A stretch of DNA of 64,000 bases from Bog-756 sp963769905 (GTDB lineage: Bacteria > Actinomycetota > Acidimicrobiia > Acidimicrobiales > RAAP-2), in the NCBI GenBank assembly GCA_963769905.1, contig CAVYNG010000002.1, forward strand, positions 744,001 through 808,000, read 5' to 3'. Below are positions 43,063 through 51,538 of the stretch, one piece after another. The notes beneath the pieces are model-generated. The model searched no databases and was not told the DNA's origin. It saw only the letters and a program-made list of their open reading frames with translations. How positions within the stretch are numbered: position 1 is the first letter of the stretch; each line of letters opens with the position of its first letter. The translations under genes were made by a program, and so were the position numbers.

Positions 43063-44564
43063 GGCCAGGGGACGGGGCCGAAGGGGCTCTCGAGCCCGAG
43101 TTTTCCCGGGTTGAGGACTCCGTGCGGGTCGAGGGCCTGCTTGAGCGAGGTGAGGACGCCGAACCCTTCGCCGAGCGCGTCGGCGAGGTAGCGCCCCCGG
43201 TTGAGACCGATGCCGTGGTGGTGACTGATCGCGCCGCCCGCGGCGAGGGTCACCTTGGTGATCACGTCCCACGCGCGCCGGTAGTAGGCCGCGGCCGCGG
43301 CTCCCGGGTCGGGCCATTCGTCGCCCGGCCGTCCGGCGAAGGTGAAGTAGAGGCAGGCGCCGTCGGTGTACGCGTGGCTCTGGTGCGAGGAGGCGACGAG
43401 CGTGCCCTCGACCTGACCGAGCGCGTCGAGGACCGCCCGGTAGAGGTCGGGGAGAGCAGACCACCGCGCCGAGACCTCGGCGGTGTCGACCACGATCCCC
43501 GAGCGCCAGAGCGGTGCGAGCGCCGAGACGTCGTTGCGGTGCTCCAACCAACGCGCGACCAACCCGACGTCGAGCGTCGACGCGTCGCGGCACTCGTCGT
43601 CGACGACCGCGAGGGTGGCATCGAGGAGTGCGGGATCCGCCTCGTCGAGCACGACGAGCACGTTCGTGTCGGGTTGGTCGAAGGAGCGAGCCGACTCGGT
43701 CGCGTCGTAGAGACGGAGGACCGCCGGCGAACAACCGCGCCGGAGGAGGCGCCGGCACGTGTCGAGCCCCTCGGCGAAACTGTCGAACCCGAATACGCGC
43801 CGGCCCTCGGCCTCGGGGACGGGATGGACCCGGAACCGGCCTTCGGTGATCACCCCGAGAGTTCCCTCGCTGCCGACGAAGAGCTGGGTCAGGTCCGGGC
43901 CGGTCGCCGCGCGGGGCCCCTTCCCACCGGTCCGCACCACCCGGCCGTCCGCGAGGACGACCTCGAGGCCGATCACCATGTCCTCGATCTTCCCGTACCG
44001 GTTGGAGTATTGGCCGGCACCGCGGCATGCGAGCCACCCGCCGACTGTCGAGAGGTCCATCGACTGAGGCCAGTGGCCGAGCGTGAGGGCGTGACGCCGA
44101 AGTCCCGCCTCCACTTCGGGGCCGAAGGTCCCCGCCCGCAGGTCGGCGACGAGCGATTCGCCGTCGACGTCTGTCAGGCCGGTCAGTCCGCAGAGGTCGA
44201 GGGCGACGCCACCGAACAGGGGGACCGACCCTCCGCAGACACCGCTGCGTCCACCCGCCGCGGTGACCGGCACCCGCGCGGCATCGCAGAGAGCGAGAAC
44301 AGCGGCGACCTGGGCGGTGTCGGTCGGTCGGGCCACCACCGCGGGCCGAGACGGCACCTGCCCCGCGATGGCCCATGAGATCGCGAGCGGCCACCAGTCG
44401 CGAGCGGCATCGGCACGCTCGTCCTCGTCGCTCGAGACCGCGGCGCACACCTCGGCGAGGCGGCGGCGCAGCGCCTCGTCGACCACCACTTTGCGTCCTT
44501 TGAGCCGATCGAGGACCGCCCGGTCCCCGGCGTCGACCGAAGCAACCGGGGAGGGTCGGGTCAC
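43059..44564 (-). CDS. FAD-binding oxidase, alkylglycerone-phosphate synthase-like
   Basis: 501 residues of the PCMH/VAO flavin family. The FAD-binding 'VTAAGGRSGVCGGSVPLFGG', 'TVGGWLACRGAGQYSNRYGK' and 'LFVGSEGTLGVITEGRFRVHP' are clear. The C-terminal 'GGAISHHHGIGLNRGRYL' carries the triple-His active site of alkyl-dihydroxyacetone-phosphate synthase, which makes the ether bond of ether lipids; D-lactate/glycolate dehydrogenases lack HHH. Sitting between glpD and a glycerol kinase-like gene with GTGA overlaps on both sides, it fits conversion of glycerol-derived phosphates. Whether it makes ether lipids is not shown. Confidence 0.88.
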   Translation of the reverse strand: MTRPSPVASVDAGDRAVLDRLKGRKVVVDEALRRRLAEVCAAVSSDEDERADAARDWWPLAISWAIAGQVPSRPAVVARPTDTAQVAAVLALCDAARVPVTAAGGRSGVCGGSVPLFGGVALDLCGLTGLTDVDGESLVADLRAGTFGPEVEAGLRRHALTLGHWPQSMDLSTVGGWLACRGAGQYSNRYGKIEDMVIGLEVVLADGRVVRTGGKGPRAATGPDLTQLFVGSEGTLGVITEGRFRVHPVPEAEGRRVFGFDSFAEGLDTCRRLLRRGCSPAVLRLYDATESARSFDQPDTNVLVVLDEADPALLDATLAVVDDECRDASTLDVGLVARWLEHRNDVSALAPLWRSGIVVDTAEVSARWSALPDLYRAVLDALGQVEGTLVASSHQSHAYTDGACLYFTFAGRPGDEWPDPGAAAAAYYRRAWDVITKVTLAAGGAISHHHGIGLNRGRYLADALGEGFGVLTSLKQALDPHGVLNPGKLGLESPFGPVPWP

Positions 44565-46318
44565 CCGCGGTCCGATCCGCGCCCGGTCACCGCGGCCGCT
44601 CGGGGTCCCGATCCGTCGAGGCCGGCCCGACGGAGCGCGGCGTCCACACCCTCCGCGTAGGACGAGGACTCCGTCGAGATGCGGGTGCGATCCCACCCGA
44701 GCTCGGACGCGACGAGGGCGGCGACCGCGGGCGCAGCCGCGGCTGCGGCCCTCGCGTTGCGCAGTGACGCACGTGTCCTCCGGTCGAGCACGTCGGCCAC
44801 GGTGCAGGCCATCTCGGCCCGGACCGCGTAGATCGCTTCGGCGCCGAGGTAGGGGAGACCCGGCACCAGCGGCTCGAGCAGTTCCGGCCGGCCGTCCGCG
44901 ACAGCGAGCACGTCGGGCGTCTCGGTTCCGTACCGACCGGCGAGATGGGTGGCTGCCGACGACGCCGGGTCGGCGAACGTGTCGTGGCCTGCGTGCGCGT
45001 GGGCGGACCGATCCGCACGATGCGGTCCCTGACGCCCCGGCGCGCCGCGGAGTCGCAGGTTCTTCGTCACGCACCGACGGCGACCGCCGCCGAGGACCGA
45101 AAGAGCCGCGTCGACGGTGTCCTCGGCCATCCTGCGGTAGGTGGTGAGCTTGCCGCCGGTGACCGTGACCACGCCGTTCGGCGAGGTCCGGACGGTGTGG
45201 CGCCGCGACAGGTCCGCGGTTCGCTCGCTCGGCGCGCGCTTGCCGGCCACTGGTGCGAGCAGCGGACGGAGGCCCGACCAGATGCCAGTGATGTCGGACG
45301 GGGCGAGGAGCTTGGTGGTGACCGCGTTGGCTGCGTCGAGGAGATACTCGACGTCCTCGGGCGTGCAGTCCGGATCGTCGAGCGGTCCGTCCCATCGGGT
45401 GTCGGTCGTGCCGAGGTAGACCTGCTCCCCCCACGAGACGACGAAGATGGACCGGTGGTCCTTCCGGACCGGGATCACCGCGGCGATGTCGCAGGGGAAT
45501 GCCTCGCACGGCACCGTGACGTGGATCCCCTTGGCCGGCCGGATGGAGTGGGGGTCCGAGCCCTCGTCGAGGGAGCGGACCTGGTCCGCCCAGACACCGG
45601 CCGCGTTGACCACCACCGAAGCGCGCACCGTGAGGGGTTCGGCACCTACCGGCTCGATCCGAGCTCCGGACACCCTCCCATCGGGCCCGTGCTCGAACGC
45701 AAGTGCCCTGCAGTAGTTCGCGGCGGTCGCGTCGTAGTCCAGCACGGCAGTCCGGAGGACCGCGAGGGTCAGCCTCGCGTCGTCGGCACGCGCGTCCCAG
45801 TAGAGAAAGCCTTCGAGGAGCTCGTCGGCCCGGAGGGTCGGGAGGTGGGCGAGCGCCTCGTCCTTCGAGACCTTCTGGTGCCTCCTTCCGATTCGCATTC
45901 CCCCAGTCAGGTCGTAGAGCCAGAGCGCGGAGCGATAGGCGCGGGCAACCCCCCGGTTGACCACACCGGCGCGGCCGAACAGGGGGATCAAGAAGGGGAC
46001 CGGCGTGACGAGATGTGGCGCGTTGTCGAGCAGCCGCTGGCGTTCGGCGAGGTTCTCGTAGACCAGCCGGTACTCGTGCTGCTGGAGGTAGCGGATACCG
46101 CCGTGGACGAGCTTCGACGACTTGGACGAGGTGCCCGAAGCGAAGTCCTCCTTCTCGACGAGGGCCGTCCGCAGCCCGCGGCTCGCGGCATCGAGTGCCA
46201 CGCCCGCCCCGGTGATCCCACCGCCCACGACGAGGACGTCGAAGGAGTCCGAGGCCAGGCGGTCGAGCGCCCGCTCGCGGGTGAAAGCGCCCTGCTCTGC
46301 ACCGTTGCCTGCGGGCAT
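44561..46318 (-). CDS. glpD: Glycerol-3-phosphate dehydrogenase, FAD-dependent
   Basis: 585 residues. 'VLVVGGGITGAGVALDAASRG' binds FAD, 'FASGTSSKSSKLVHGGIRYL' is the GlpD signature, followed by 'VYLGTTDTRWDGPLDDP' and 'GGKLTTYRRMAEDTV'. The C-terminal helical domain ('EMACTVADVLDRRTRASLRN') is complete. It oxidises glycerol-3-phosphate to DHAP at the membrane, feeding the quinone pool. ATG 46318 is the first gene of the operon and is divergent from a Fur-family gene with a shared 82-base control region. Confidence 0.94.
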   Translation of the reverse strand: MPAGNGAEQGAFTRERALDRLASDSFDVLVVGGGITGAGVALDAASRGLRTALVEKEDFASGTSSKSSKLVHGGIRYLQQHEYRLVYENLAERQRLLDNAPHLVTPVPFLIPLFGRAGVVNRGVARAYRSALWLYDLTGGMRIGRRHQKVSKDEALAHLPTLRADELLEGFLYWDARADDARLTLAVLRTAVLDYDATAANYCRALAFEHGPDGRVSGARIEPVGAEPLTVRASVVVNAAGVWADQVRSLDEGSDPHSIRPAKGIHVTVPCEAFPCDIAAVIPVRKDHRSIFVVSWGEQVYLGTTDTRWDGPLDDPDCTPEDVEYLLDAANAVTTKLLAPSDITGIWSGLRPLLAPVAGKRAPSERTADLSRRHTVRTSPNGVVTVTGGKLTTYRRMAEDTVDAALSVLGGGRRRCVTKNLRLRGAPGRQGPHRADRSAHAHAGHDTFADPASSAATHLAGRYGTETPDVLAVADGRPELLEPLVPGLPYLGAEAIYAVRAEMACTVADVLDRRTRASLRNARAAAAAAPAVAALVASELGWDRTRISTESSSYAEGVDAALRRAGLDGSGPRAAAVTGRGSDRG

Positions 46319-46353
46319 GGGCCCAGCCTGCCACAGGACGCAGACCGGGCTCT

Positions 46354-46401
46354 TTGACAACAATTGTTGAAAAACAACGATTGGTGATAGAGTGGCGCCA
46401 G
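46354..46401 (+). promoter_or_regulatory. glpD/fur-family shared control region with A/T-rich palindromes
   Basis: An A/T-rich island stands out: TTGACAACAATTGTTGAAAA begins at 46354 and holds the palindrome CAACAATTGTTG (46358-46369), with a further AACAA half at 46373. TTGAAA 46367 and TAGAGT 46388-46393 could be -35/-10 (15-base spacer) for the regulator, with GTG 46401 seven bases after the -10. The palindrome overlaps that promoter, as expected of an autoregulated Fur/PerR-type operator. Confidence 0.6.
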
Positions 46402-46868
46402 TGAGAAGCCCCGAGGAACTCGCCGAGCTGTTCCGTGCCACCGGTCGGAAGGTGACCGCGCAACGGCTCTGCATCTTCCGGGCCCTCCAGGGCGACGAGA
46501 CCCACCCCTCGGCCGAGGCCGTGCATGCGACGGTGAGCAGCGAGATGGAGACCATCTCGCTCAAGACCGTGTACCAGACCCTCCACGACCTCGCCGAGCT
46601 CGGTGAGATCGCCTCGCTCGACGTCGGAACCGGTATGACCCGCTTCGACCCCAACGTCGACGACCCCCACCACCACCTCGTCTGCCGTCGGTGCGGCAGC
46701 GTGCGAGACCTGGTCGTCTCGTTCCCCGAGTTGCGCATCCCGAAGGGCGCGGAGCTCGGCTTCGAGGTGGGCTCGGCAGAGATCGTCTTTCGCGGGCTGT
46801 GCCCCTCGTGCCGTGAGGCAGAGGAGCGCGTCCTCGACGCGCCGCGTGCTCCGGCTCCGGTACCGTGA
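46401..46868 (+). CDS. Fur-family metal/peroxide-responsive regulator
   Basis: 155 residues from GTG 46401 (GTG 46392 would add three). The winged helix is 'VTAQRLCIFRALQ...SLKTVYQTLHDLAEL'. The dimer domain has 'DDPHHHLVCRRCGSVRDL' and the second CxxC 'LCPSCREAEE' for structural zinc. 'DVGTGMTRFDPN' occupies the region that in PerR holds regulatory metal ligands. PerR, Fur and Zur cannot be separated by eye, but the rubrerythrin gene 79 bases downstream favours a peroxide-responsive PerR type. Confidence 0.9.
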   Translation: MRSPEELAELFRATGRKVTAQRLCIFRALQGDETHPSAEAVHATVSSEMETISLKTVYQTLHDLAELGEIASLDVGTGMTRFDPNVDDPHHHLVCRRCGSVRDLVVSFPELRIPKGAELGFEVGSAEIVFRGLCPSCREAEERVLDAPRAPAPVP

Positions 46869-46947
46869 GCGCCCGGCCGACCACCCAGCACGTCTCGAGA
46901 CGACTGAGCCGAAGAATCGACAGACCCTCCACCACCCACAAGGAGCA

Positions 46948-47376
<429 letters not shown>

Positions 47377-47394
47377 CCGAGTACCGACCACTCT

Positions 47395-47425
47395 GGACGA
47401 GCCCCGTCGGCGATGGGCTCCGTCC
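47395..47425 (+). terminator. Stem-loop after rubrerythrin
   Basis: GGACGAGCCC (47395-47404) pairs with GGGCTCCGTCC (47415-47425) with one bulged base and a 10-base loop. No T-run follows. It may attenuate transcription or stabilise the rubrerythrin mRNA between it and the Fe-S protein gene. Confidence 0.4.
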
Positions 47426-47449
47426 AGGTGCACGGCACTTGCCTGACGC

Positions 47450-48802
47450 GTGACCACCACCTACGACCCCGCCGACCCGGGGTACCTCGACGAGGGGGAT
47501 CTGAGGGGCGAGCTCGGTCGCGTCTTCGATCTGTGCCAGGGCTGCAGACTGTGCTTCAACCTGTGCCCGTCGTTCCCGACGCTGTTCGACTTCGTCGACG
47601 CGCACGAAGGCGACGTGTCGGCGATGACCACGGTCGAACAGGACCGTGTGGTCGACGAGTGCTACCAGTGCAAGCTCTGTTACCTGAAGTGTCCATATGT
47701 GCCGCCCCACGAGTGGGAGCTCGACTTCCCGCGGCTCATGATGCGGGCCCACGCGGTCCGGCACGCGGAGGGGGGCTCGTTGACCGAGCGGGCGACCGAT
47801 CAATTCCTCGGGCGCACCGATCTGGTGGGCCGGGTGTCGACCGCCGCGGCGCCCCTCGTCAACGCGGTGACCGGGCGCCGTGGGTCGTTCCCGCGCCGGA
47901 TGATGGAAAAGACGGTCGGCATCGCATCGGATCGGCTCCTTCCGCCGTACGCCCGTCAGCGCTTCACCACCTGGTTCCGGCGGCGCCGGCGTGAGGGCGC
48001 CGACTCCCGCGCCACCGGATCGACCCAGGGCTCGGTGTCGGTCTTCCCGACCTGCTTCGTCGAGTACATGGAGCCGTCGATCGGTCAGGACCTGGTCAAG
48101 ATCTACGAGCGCAACGGCGTCGACTGCTCGGTCCCCGAGGGAACCAAGTGCTGTGGGGCCCCGTGGTTGCACGCCGGGGACGTGAAGGCCTTCACCCGCG
48201 CCGCCGCGCGCAACGTCGCCGTGCTCGCCGACGAGGTGCGCCGCGGCAAGGAGGTGGTGGTCGCGCAGCCGACCTGTGGGTACGTGGTGCGCAACGACTA
48301 CCCGATCTACCTCGCACACGCGCCTTCGGCCGCCGACGCCGAACTGGTCGCTGCTCACACCGTCGACCCCGCCGAGCACCTCGTCGCGCTCTCCCGGGAG
48401 GAGGGGAGTGGGTTCGACGACTCCTTCCCCGGCCGCGAGAGGGGCCAGGTCCCGGACCGGGTGACCTACCACGTCGCCTGCCATCTCCAGGCCCTCCAGG
48501 TCGGGCTGAAGAGCCGCGACCTCCTCAAGCTCGCCGGCATCCGCGCGGACCTCGTCCAGCGCTGCTCGGGGATCGACGGGACGTGGGGCTATCGCGCGGC
48601 CAACTACGAGCTCGCCCGGAAGGTGGCCGGCCCGCTCAAGCGAGAAGTCGAGGCCGCGGGCAACGCGGTGGTCTGCGGCGACTGCCTTCTCGCCAACGGC
48701 TCGATCGAGCAGGAGACCGGGACGAAGCCGCTCCACCCGATCCAGCTGTTCGCCCGCGCCTGCGGGATCCCCGAGGAGGGTGCCGAGGAGCGCGGACGGT
48801 GA
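47450..48802 (+). CDS. Iron-sulfur heterodisulfide reductase/GlpC-like protein
   Basis: 450 residues. Two [4Fe-4S] ferredoxin motifs CxxCxxCxxxCP lie at the N-terminus ('CQGCRLCFNLCPSF', 'CYQCKLCYLKCPYV'), followed by two cysteine-rich CCG-type domains ('GTKCCGAPWLHAGD', 'QRCSGIDGTWGYR', 'VVCGDCLLANGS'). The architecture equals anaerobic G3P dehydrogenase subunit C and HdrD-like proteins. A run of rubrerythrin, this protein and a DUF3501 protein recurs in bacteria, and it may feed electrons to the rubrerythrin. It is coupled to the next gene by GTGA. Confidence 0.9.
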   Translation: MTTTYDPADPGYLDEGDLRGELGRVFDLCQGCRLCFNLCPSFPTLFDFVDAHEGDVSAMTTVEQDRVVDECYQCKLCYLKCPYVPPHEWELDFPRLMMRAHAVRHAEGGSLTERATDQFLGRTDLVGRVSTAAAPLVNAVTGRRGSFPRRMMEKTVGIASDRLLPPYARQRFTTWFRRRRREGADSRATGSTQGSVSVFPTCFVEYMEPSIGQDLVKIYERNGVDCSVPEGTKCCGAPWLHAGDVKAFTRAAARNVAVLADEVRRGKEVVVAQPTCGYVVRNDYPIYLAHAPSAADAELVAAHTVDPAEHLVALSREEGSGFDDSFPGRERGQVPDRVTYHVACHLQALQVGLKSRDLLKLAGIRADLVQRCSGIDGTWGYRAANYELARKVAGPLKREVEAAGNAVVCGDCLLANGSIEQETGTKPLHPIQLFARACGIPEEGAEERGR

Positions 48803-49416
48803 GCACGTCCGGACCGCTCACCCTCGAGGACATCGCGGATCAACGCGCGTACGAGCGCGAGCGGGATGCATTCCGCCGCGAGGTCATCGCGGTCAAGAAG
48901 CGTCGCCGAGTCGGCATTGGGCCGGTCGTCACGCTGATCTTCGAGAATCGGATGACCATCCGCTTCCAGGTGCAGGAGATGGCCCGCGCCGAGCGTATGT
49001 CGACGGACCGGCAGATCCAGCACGAGCTCGACGTCTACAACCGGCTCCTCCCCTCGGACGGCGAGCTGTCGGCGACCCTGTTCGTCGAGGTGACCGACGA
49101 CGCGGCGCTCCGAGCATGGTTGCCGCGGCTGGTCGGGATCGAGGCTTCCTGTGTGCTGCGGATCGGGGAAGGGGCCGACGCCGTTTCGGTCCGCTCGCTG
49201 CCGGAAGAGGGGCACGAGGCCGCGTTGACCCGTGAGGACGTGACCTCCGCGGTCCACTACGTGCGATTCCCGGTGGGTGCAGCACTTGCCGGCGAGTTGC
49301 GGACCGGACCGGCTGTCCTCGGGATCGACCACCCCGGCTACCCCGAAGGGCGGCCGGGCACCTTGCTCGGCGACGCGACGCGAGACGAGCTCGCCTCGGA
49401 CCTCGCCGGCGGATAG
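48799..49416 (+). CDS. DUF3501 family protein
   Basis: 205 residues beginning 'LTLEDIADQRAYERERDAFR'. It carries the family's 'VTLIFENRMTIRFQVQEMAR' and 'IQHELDVYNRLLP' blocks, and a C-terminal beta region 'SAVHYVRFPVG'. No catalytic motif is evident. It nearly always accompanies rubrerythrin and the Fe-S protein, so a role in peroxide stress or as an assembly/partner subunit is inferred. Confidence 0.88.
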   Translation: MSTSGPLTLEDIADQRAYERERDAFRREVIAVKKRRRVGIGPVVTLIFENRMTIRFQVQEMARAERMSTDRQIQHELDVYNRLLPSDGELSATLFVEVTDDAALRAWLPRLVGIEASCVLRIGEGADAVSVRSLPEEGHEAALTREDVTSAVHYVRFPVGAALAGELRTGPAVLGIDHPGYPEGRPGTLLGDATRDELASDLAGG

Positions 49417-49419
49417 GGG

Positions 49420-50208
49420 TCAGCCGCCGGAGAACCGGGGCGCCCGGCGCTCCGCGGTCGCGGCGACGCCCTCGCCGAAGTCGGTGGTCTCCATCAGCCG
49501 GAGCTGCTCGCTGCGCTCGCGCTCGACCGCCGACCGGAAACACTCGATGATCCGTGCCCGCTGGGTGGCGCGGATGGCCCGCACCGCGAGGGGTGCGGCC
49601 TCGGCGACCTCGGCGGCCAGCAGGCGAGCGCCCGCTCGAGGGTCGTCGTCGAGCCGATCACAGAGGCCGATGCGCTCGGCCTCGCTTCCTTCGATCCGTC
49701 GTCCGGTGAGGAGCATCTCGAGGGCGCGCTGGTGGCCGACGATTTCCGGAAGGGTGAGCGAGAGACCGAAGCCGTGATGCAGCCCGAGCCGGGCGAAGTT
49801 GGCCGAGAACCTGGTGACCGGCGACGCGACCCGCAGATCGCACGCGGCCGCGAGTCCGAGGCCGCCGCCCACCGCGGAGCCCTGCACCGCCGCGACGAGC
49901 GGCAAGGAACCGTCGACGAGCTCGAAGGCGTGATCGTACAGAGAGCGAATGGTCTCGCCGAGCGGCGCTCCCGACCCCGAGAAGTCGAAGCCGGCACAGA
50001 AGTGCCGCCCTTCCGAGCACAGCACCACGGCGCGGCAACCACGGCGCTCGGCCCAAGCCACGCCGTCGAGGATTCCGCGCAACAGTTCGACGTCGAAGAA
50101 ATTGGCGGGCGGCCGGTGCCACTCCACCTCGGCGACGCCCGGCGACGGCTCGCTCACCGAGACGTCGCCGAAACCCCGCTGCGCCGGGTCCGCGCCCGCG
50201 TCGGTCAT
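49420..50208 (-). CDS. Enoyl-CoA hydratase/isomerase family protein
   Basis: 262 residues of the crotonase fold. The oxyanion-hole regions 'GRHFCAGFDFSGSG' and 'AVQGSAVGGGLGLAAACDLR' are present. The second catalytic Glu position reads 'SANFARLGLHHGFGLSLTLP', with His-Gly instead of the usual Pro-G-x-G, so hydratase activity is not certain; an isomerase, thioesterase or hydrolase is possible. ATG 50208 follows TACACT with a 9-base gap. GTG 50238 is an alternative start. Confidence 0.85.
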   Translation of the reverse strand: MTDAGADPAQRGFGDVSVSEPSPGVAEVEWHRPPANFFDVELLRGILDGVAWAERRGCRAVVLCSEGRHFCAGFDFSGSGAPLGETIRSLYDHAFELVDGSLPLVAAVQGSAVGGGLGLAAACDLRVASPVTRFSANFARLGLHHGFGLSLTLPEIVGHQRALEMLLTGRRIEGSEAERIGLCDRLDDDPRAGARLLAAEVAEAAPLAVRAIRATQRARIIECFRSAVERERSEQLRLMETTDFGEGVAATAERRAPRFSGG

Positions 50209-50319
50209 GGTGGCGGAAGTGTACGCCGCAAGGTCCACAGCCAGTTCGGGCGCATGCGCCGCGGCAAGGTGGAGTGGTCAGGCTCGCCTCGTCGATCGAA
50301 AACACAGACAGGAGCCACA

Positions 50320-50763
50320 ATGACGACCGCCAGCGCGACGACCATCACCGGGAACCTCACCCGGGACCCCGAGATCCGCTACACCCGCGAGGGGCAGGCG
50401 ACCACCACCCTCGGTGTGGCGGTGAACCGCCGCTGGCAGAACCGCGAGACCGGTGAGTGGGACGAGGCAACGTCGTTCTTCGACGTGGTGACCTGGCGAG
50501 AACTCGCCGAGAACGTCGCGCTCAGCCTGACCAAGGGCATGCGGGTGGTGGTGAGCGGCCGTCTCGAGCAGCGCAGCTGGGAGACCGAAGAGGGCGACCG
50601 CAGGTTCAAGGTCGAGATCGTGGCCGACGAGGTCGGCGCGAGCCTCCGCTTCGCGACGGCGGAAGTGCACCGGATCGAGCGCCAGCATCCCGCGCCGGAC
50701 TCCGACGGGGGACGCGGTGGCGGCTCCGCGAGCGAGGGCGAGCCGGTCGGGACCGACGCCTGA
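50320..50763 (+). CDS. ssb: Single-stranded DNA-binding protein
   Basis: 147 residues. OB fold: 'TITGNLTRDPEIRYTREGQA', 'VAVNRRWQNRETGEWDEATS', 'FFDVVTWRELAENVALSLTKG' and 'VVVSGRLEQRSWE'. The tail is Gly/Ser/acidic but ends 'EPVGTDA' without the DDxPF tip that recruits repair proteins, so this is probably a secondary SSB paralogue. AGGAG precedes the ATG. Confidence 0.9.
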   Translation: MTTASATTITGNLTRDPEIRYTREGQATTTLGVAVNRRWQNRETGEWDEATSFFDVVTWRELAENVALSLTKGMRVVVSGRLEQRSWETEEGDRRFKVEIVADEVGASLRFATAEVHRIERQHPAPDSDGGRGGGSASEGEPVGTDA

Positions 50764-50929
50764 AGTGGGCGAGAGCACGACCGAGCGCCCACCTGCACGT
50801 TTCGTAGCCGGGGTCTGGCTCACCAAACCCGAGGTCTTCGCGGCGTGCCAGGCCCTGGCCGACGCCGACCGGGTCCTCGTGGGGTCGGGGAGCGCCCGCG
50901 AGGCGCGAGCCCTCGGTGACCTCTTCGCC

Positions 50930-51382
50930 CTATTCGAGGATCGTCTGTCGGCGCGGACTCAGTCCGACGCGGGACTCGTACTCGAGCGAGAGCGAATTCA
51001 CGCAGTAGCGGAGGCCGGTCGGCGCCGGCCCGTCGGGGAAGACGTGACCGAGATGCCCACCGCAGCGTGCACAGGTGATCTCGGTGCGCCGCATTCCATG
51101 GGTCCGGTCCTCGTGCTCCACGATGGTGCCCTCAGCGACCCCCTGAGTGAAGGACGGCCAGCCCGATCCCGACTCGAACTTGTCGTCGGTGCTGAAGAGG
51201 GCGGCACCGCACCCGGCGCAGGTGAAGGTTCCCTCGCCGTCGACGTGCAGGAGCTCGCCCGACCAGGCCGGCTCGGTTGCCGCCTGCCGGAGGACCGCGT
51301 AGCGCTCGGGCTGGAGCTTCTCCCGCCAGTCGTGGTCGCTCATCTCGACCTTGGTGTCCGCCCGGGTGGTGTTCTCTGTCAT
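50930..51382 (-). CDS. msrB: Peptide-methionine (R)-S-oxide reductase
   Basis: 150 residues. Zinc-binding CxxC pairs are in 'FTCAGCGAALF' and 'ITCARCGGHLGHVFPDG', and the catalytic region is 'GLRYCVNSLSLEY'. It repairs methionine-R-sulfoxide in proteins with thioredoxin. The N-terminal 'SDHDWREKLQPERYAVLRQ' is typical. ATG 51382 is preceded by GGAGAGAG. Confidence 0.95.
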   Translation of the reverse strand: MTENTTRADTKVEMSDHDWREKLQPERYAVLRQAATEPAWSGELLHVDGEGTFTCAGCGAALFSTDDKFESGSGWPSFTQGVAEGTIVEHEDRTHGMRRTEITCARCGGHLGHVFPDGPAPTGLRYCVNSLSLEYESRVGLSPRRQTILE

Positions 51383-51415
51383 CACTCTCTCCATTCCTCC
51401 CTGCCCGGCATCGTC

Positions 51416-51487
51416 AACACCCGGGCGCGCGGGGGTGTTCCCGTCGAGCGAGCGGGATTGGGACGGGTCGCGCGATGTCACTAACGT
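51416..51487 (+). promoter_or_regulatory. Promoter/operator candidates before FadE30-like gene
   Basis: TTGGGA (51458-51463) and TAACGT (51482-51487) are 18 bases apart and point to the acyl-CoA dehydrogenase, start 51539. An inverted repeat AACACCC/GGGTGTT (51416-51422, 51433-51439) lies between this promoter and msrB. No match to the KstR2 site (ACAAG-CTTGT type) was noticed. Confidence 0.4.
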
Positions 51488-51538
51488 CGAGCACGCCACG
51501 CAGGCCTGCGTCGATCCGGCCCACGGGCCGAGCCGAGG

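Noticed and set aside
42732..44378. 548-codon plus-strand frame opposite the kinase and FAD oxidase
   Set aside because: Antisense to two genes with complete motifs; no domain pattern.
51416..51439. Inverted repeat upstream of the FadE30-like gene as a KstR2 operator
   Set aside because: AACACCC/GGGTGTT does not resemble the known KstR2 half-sites.
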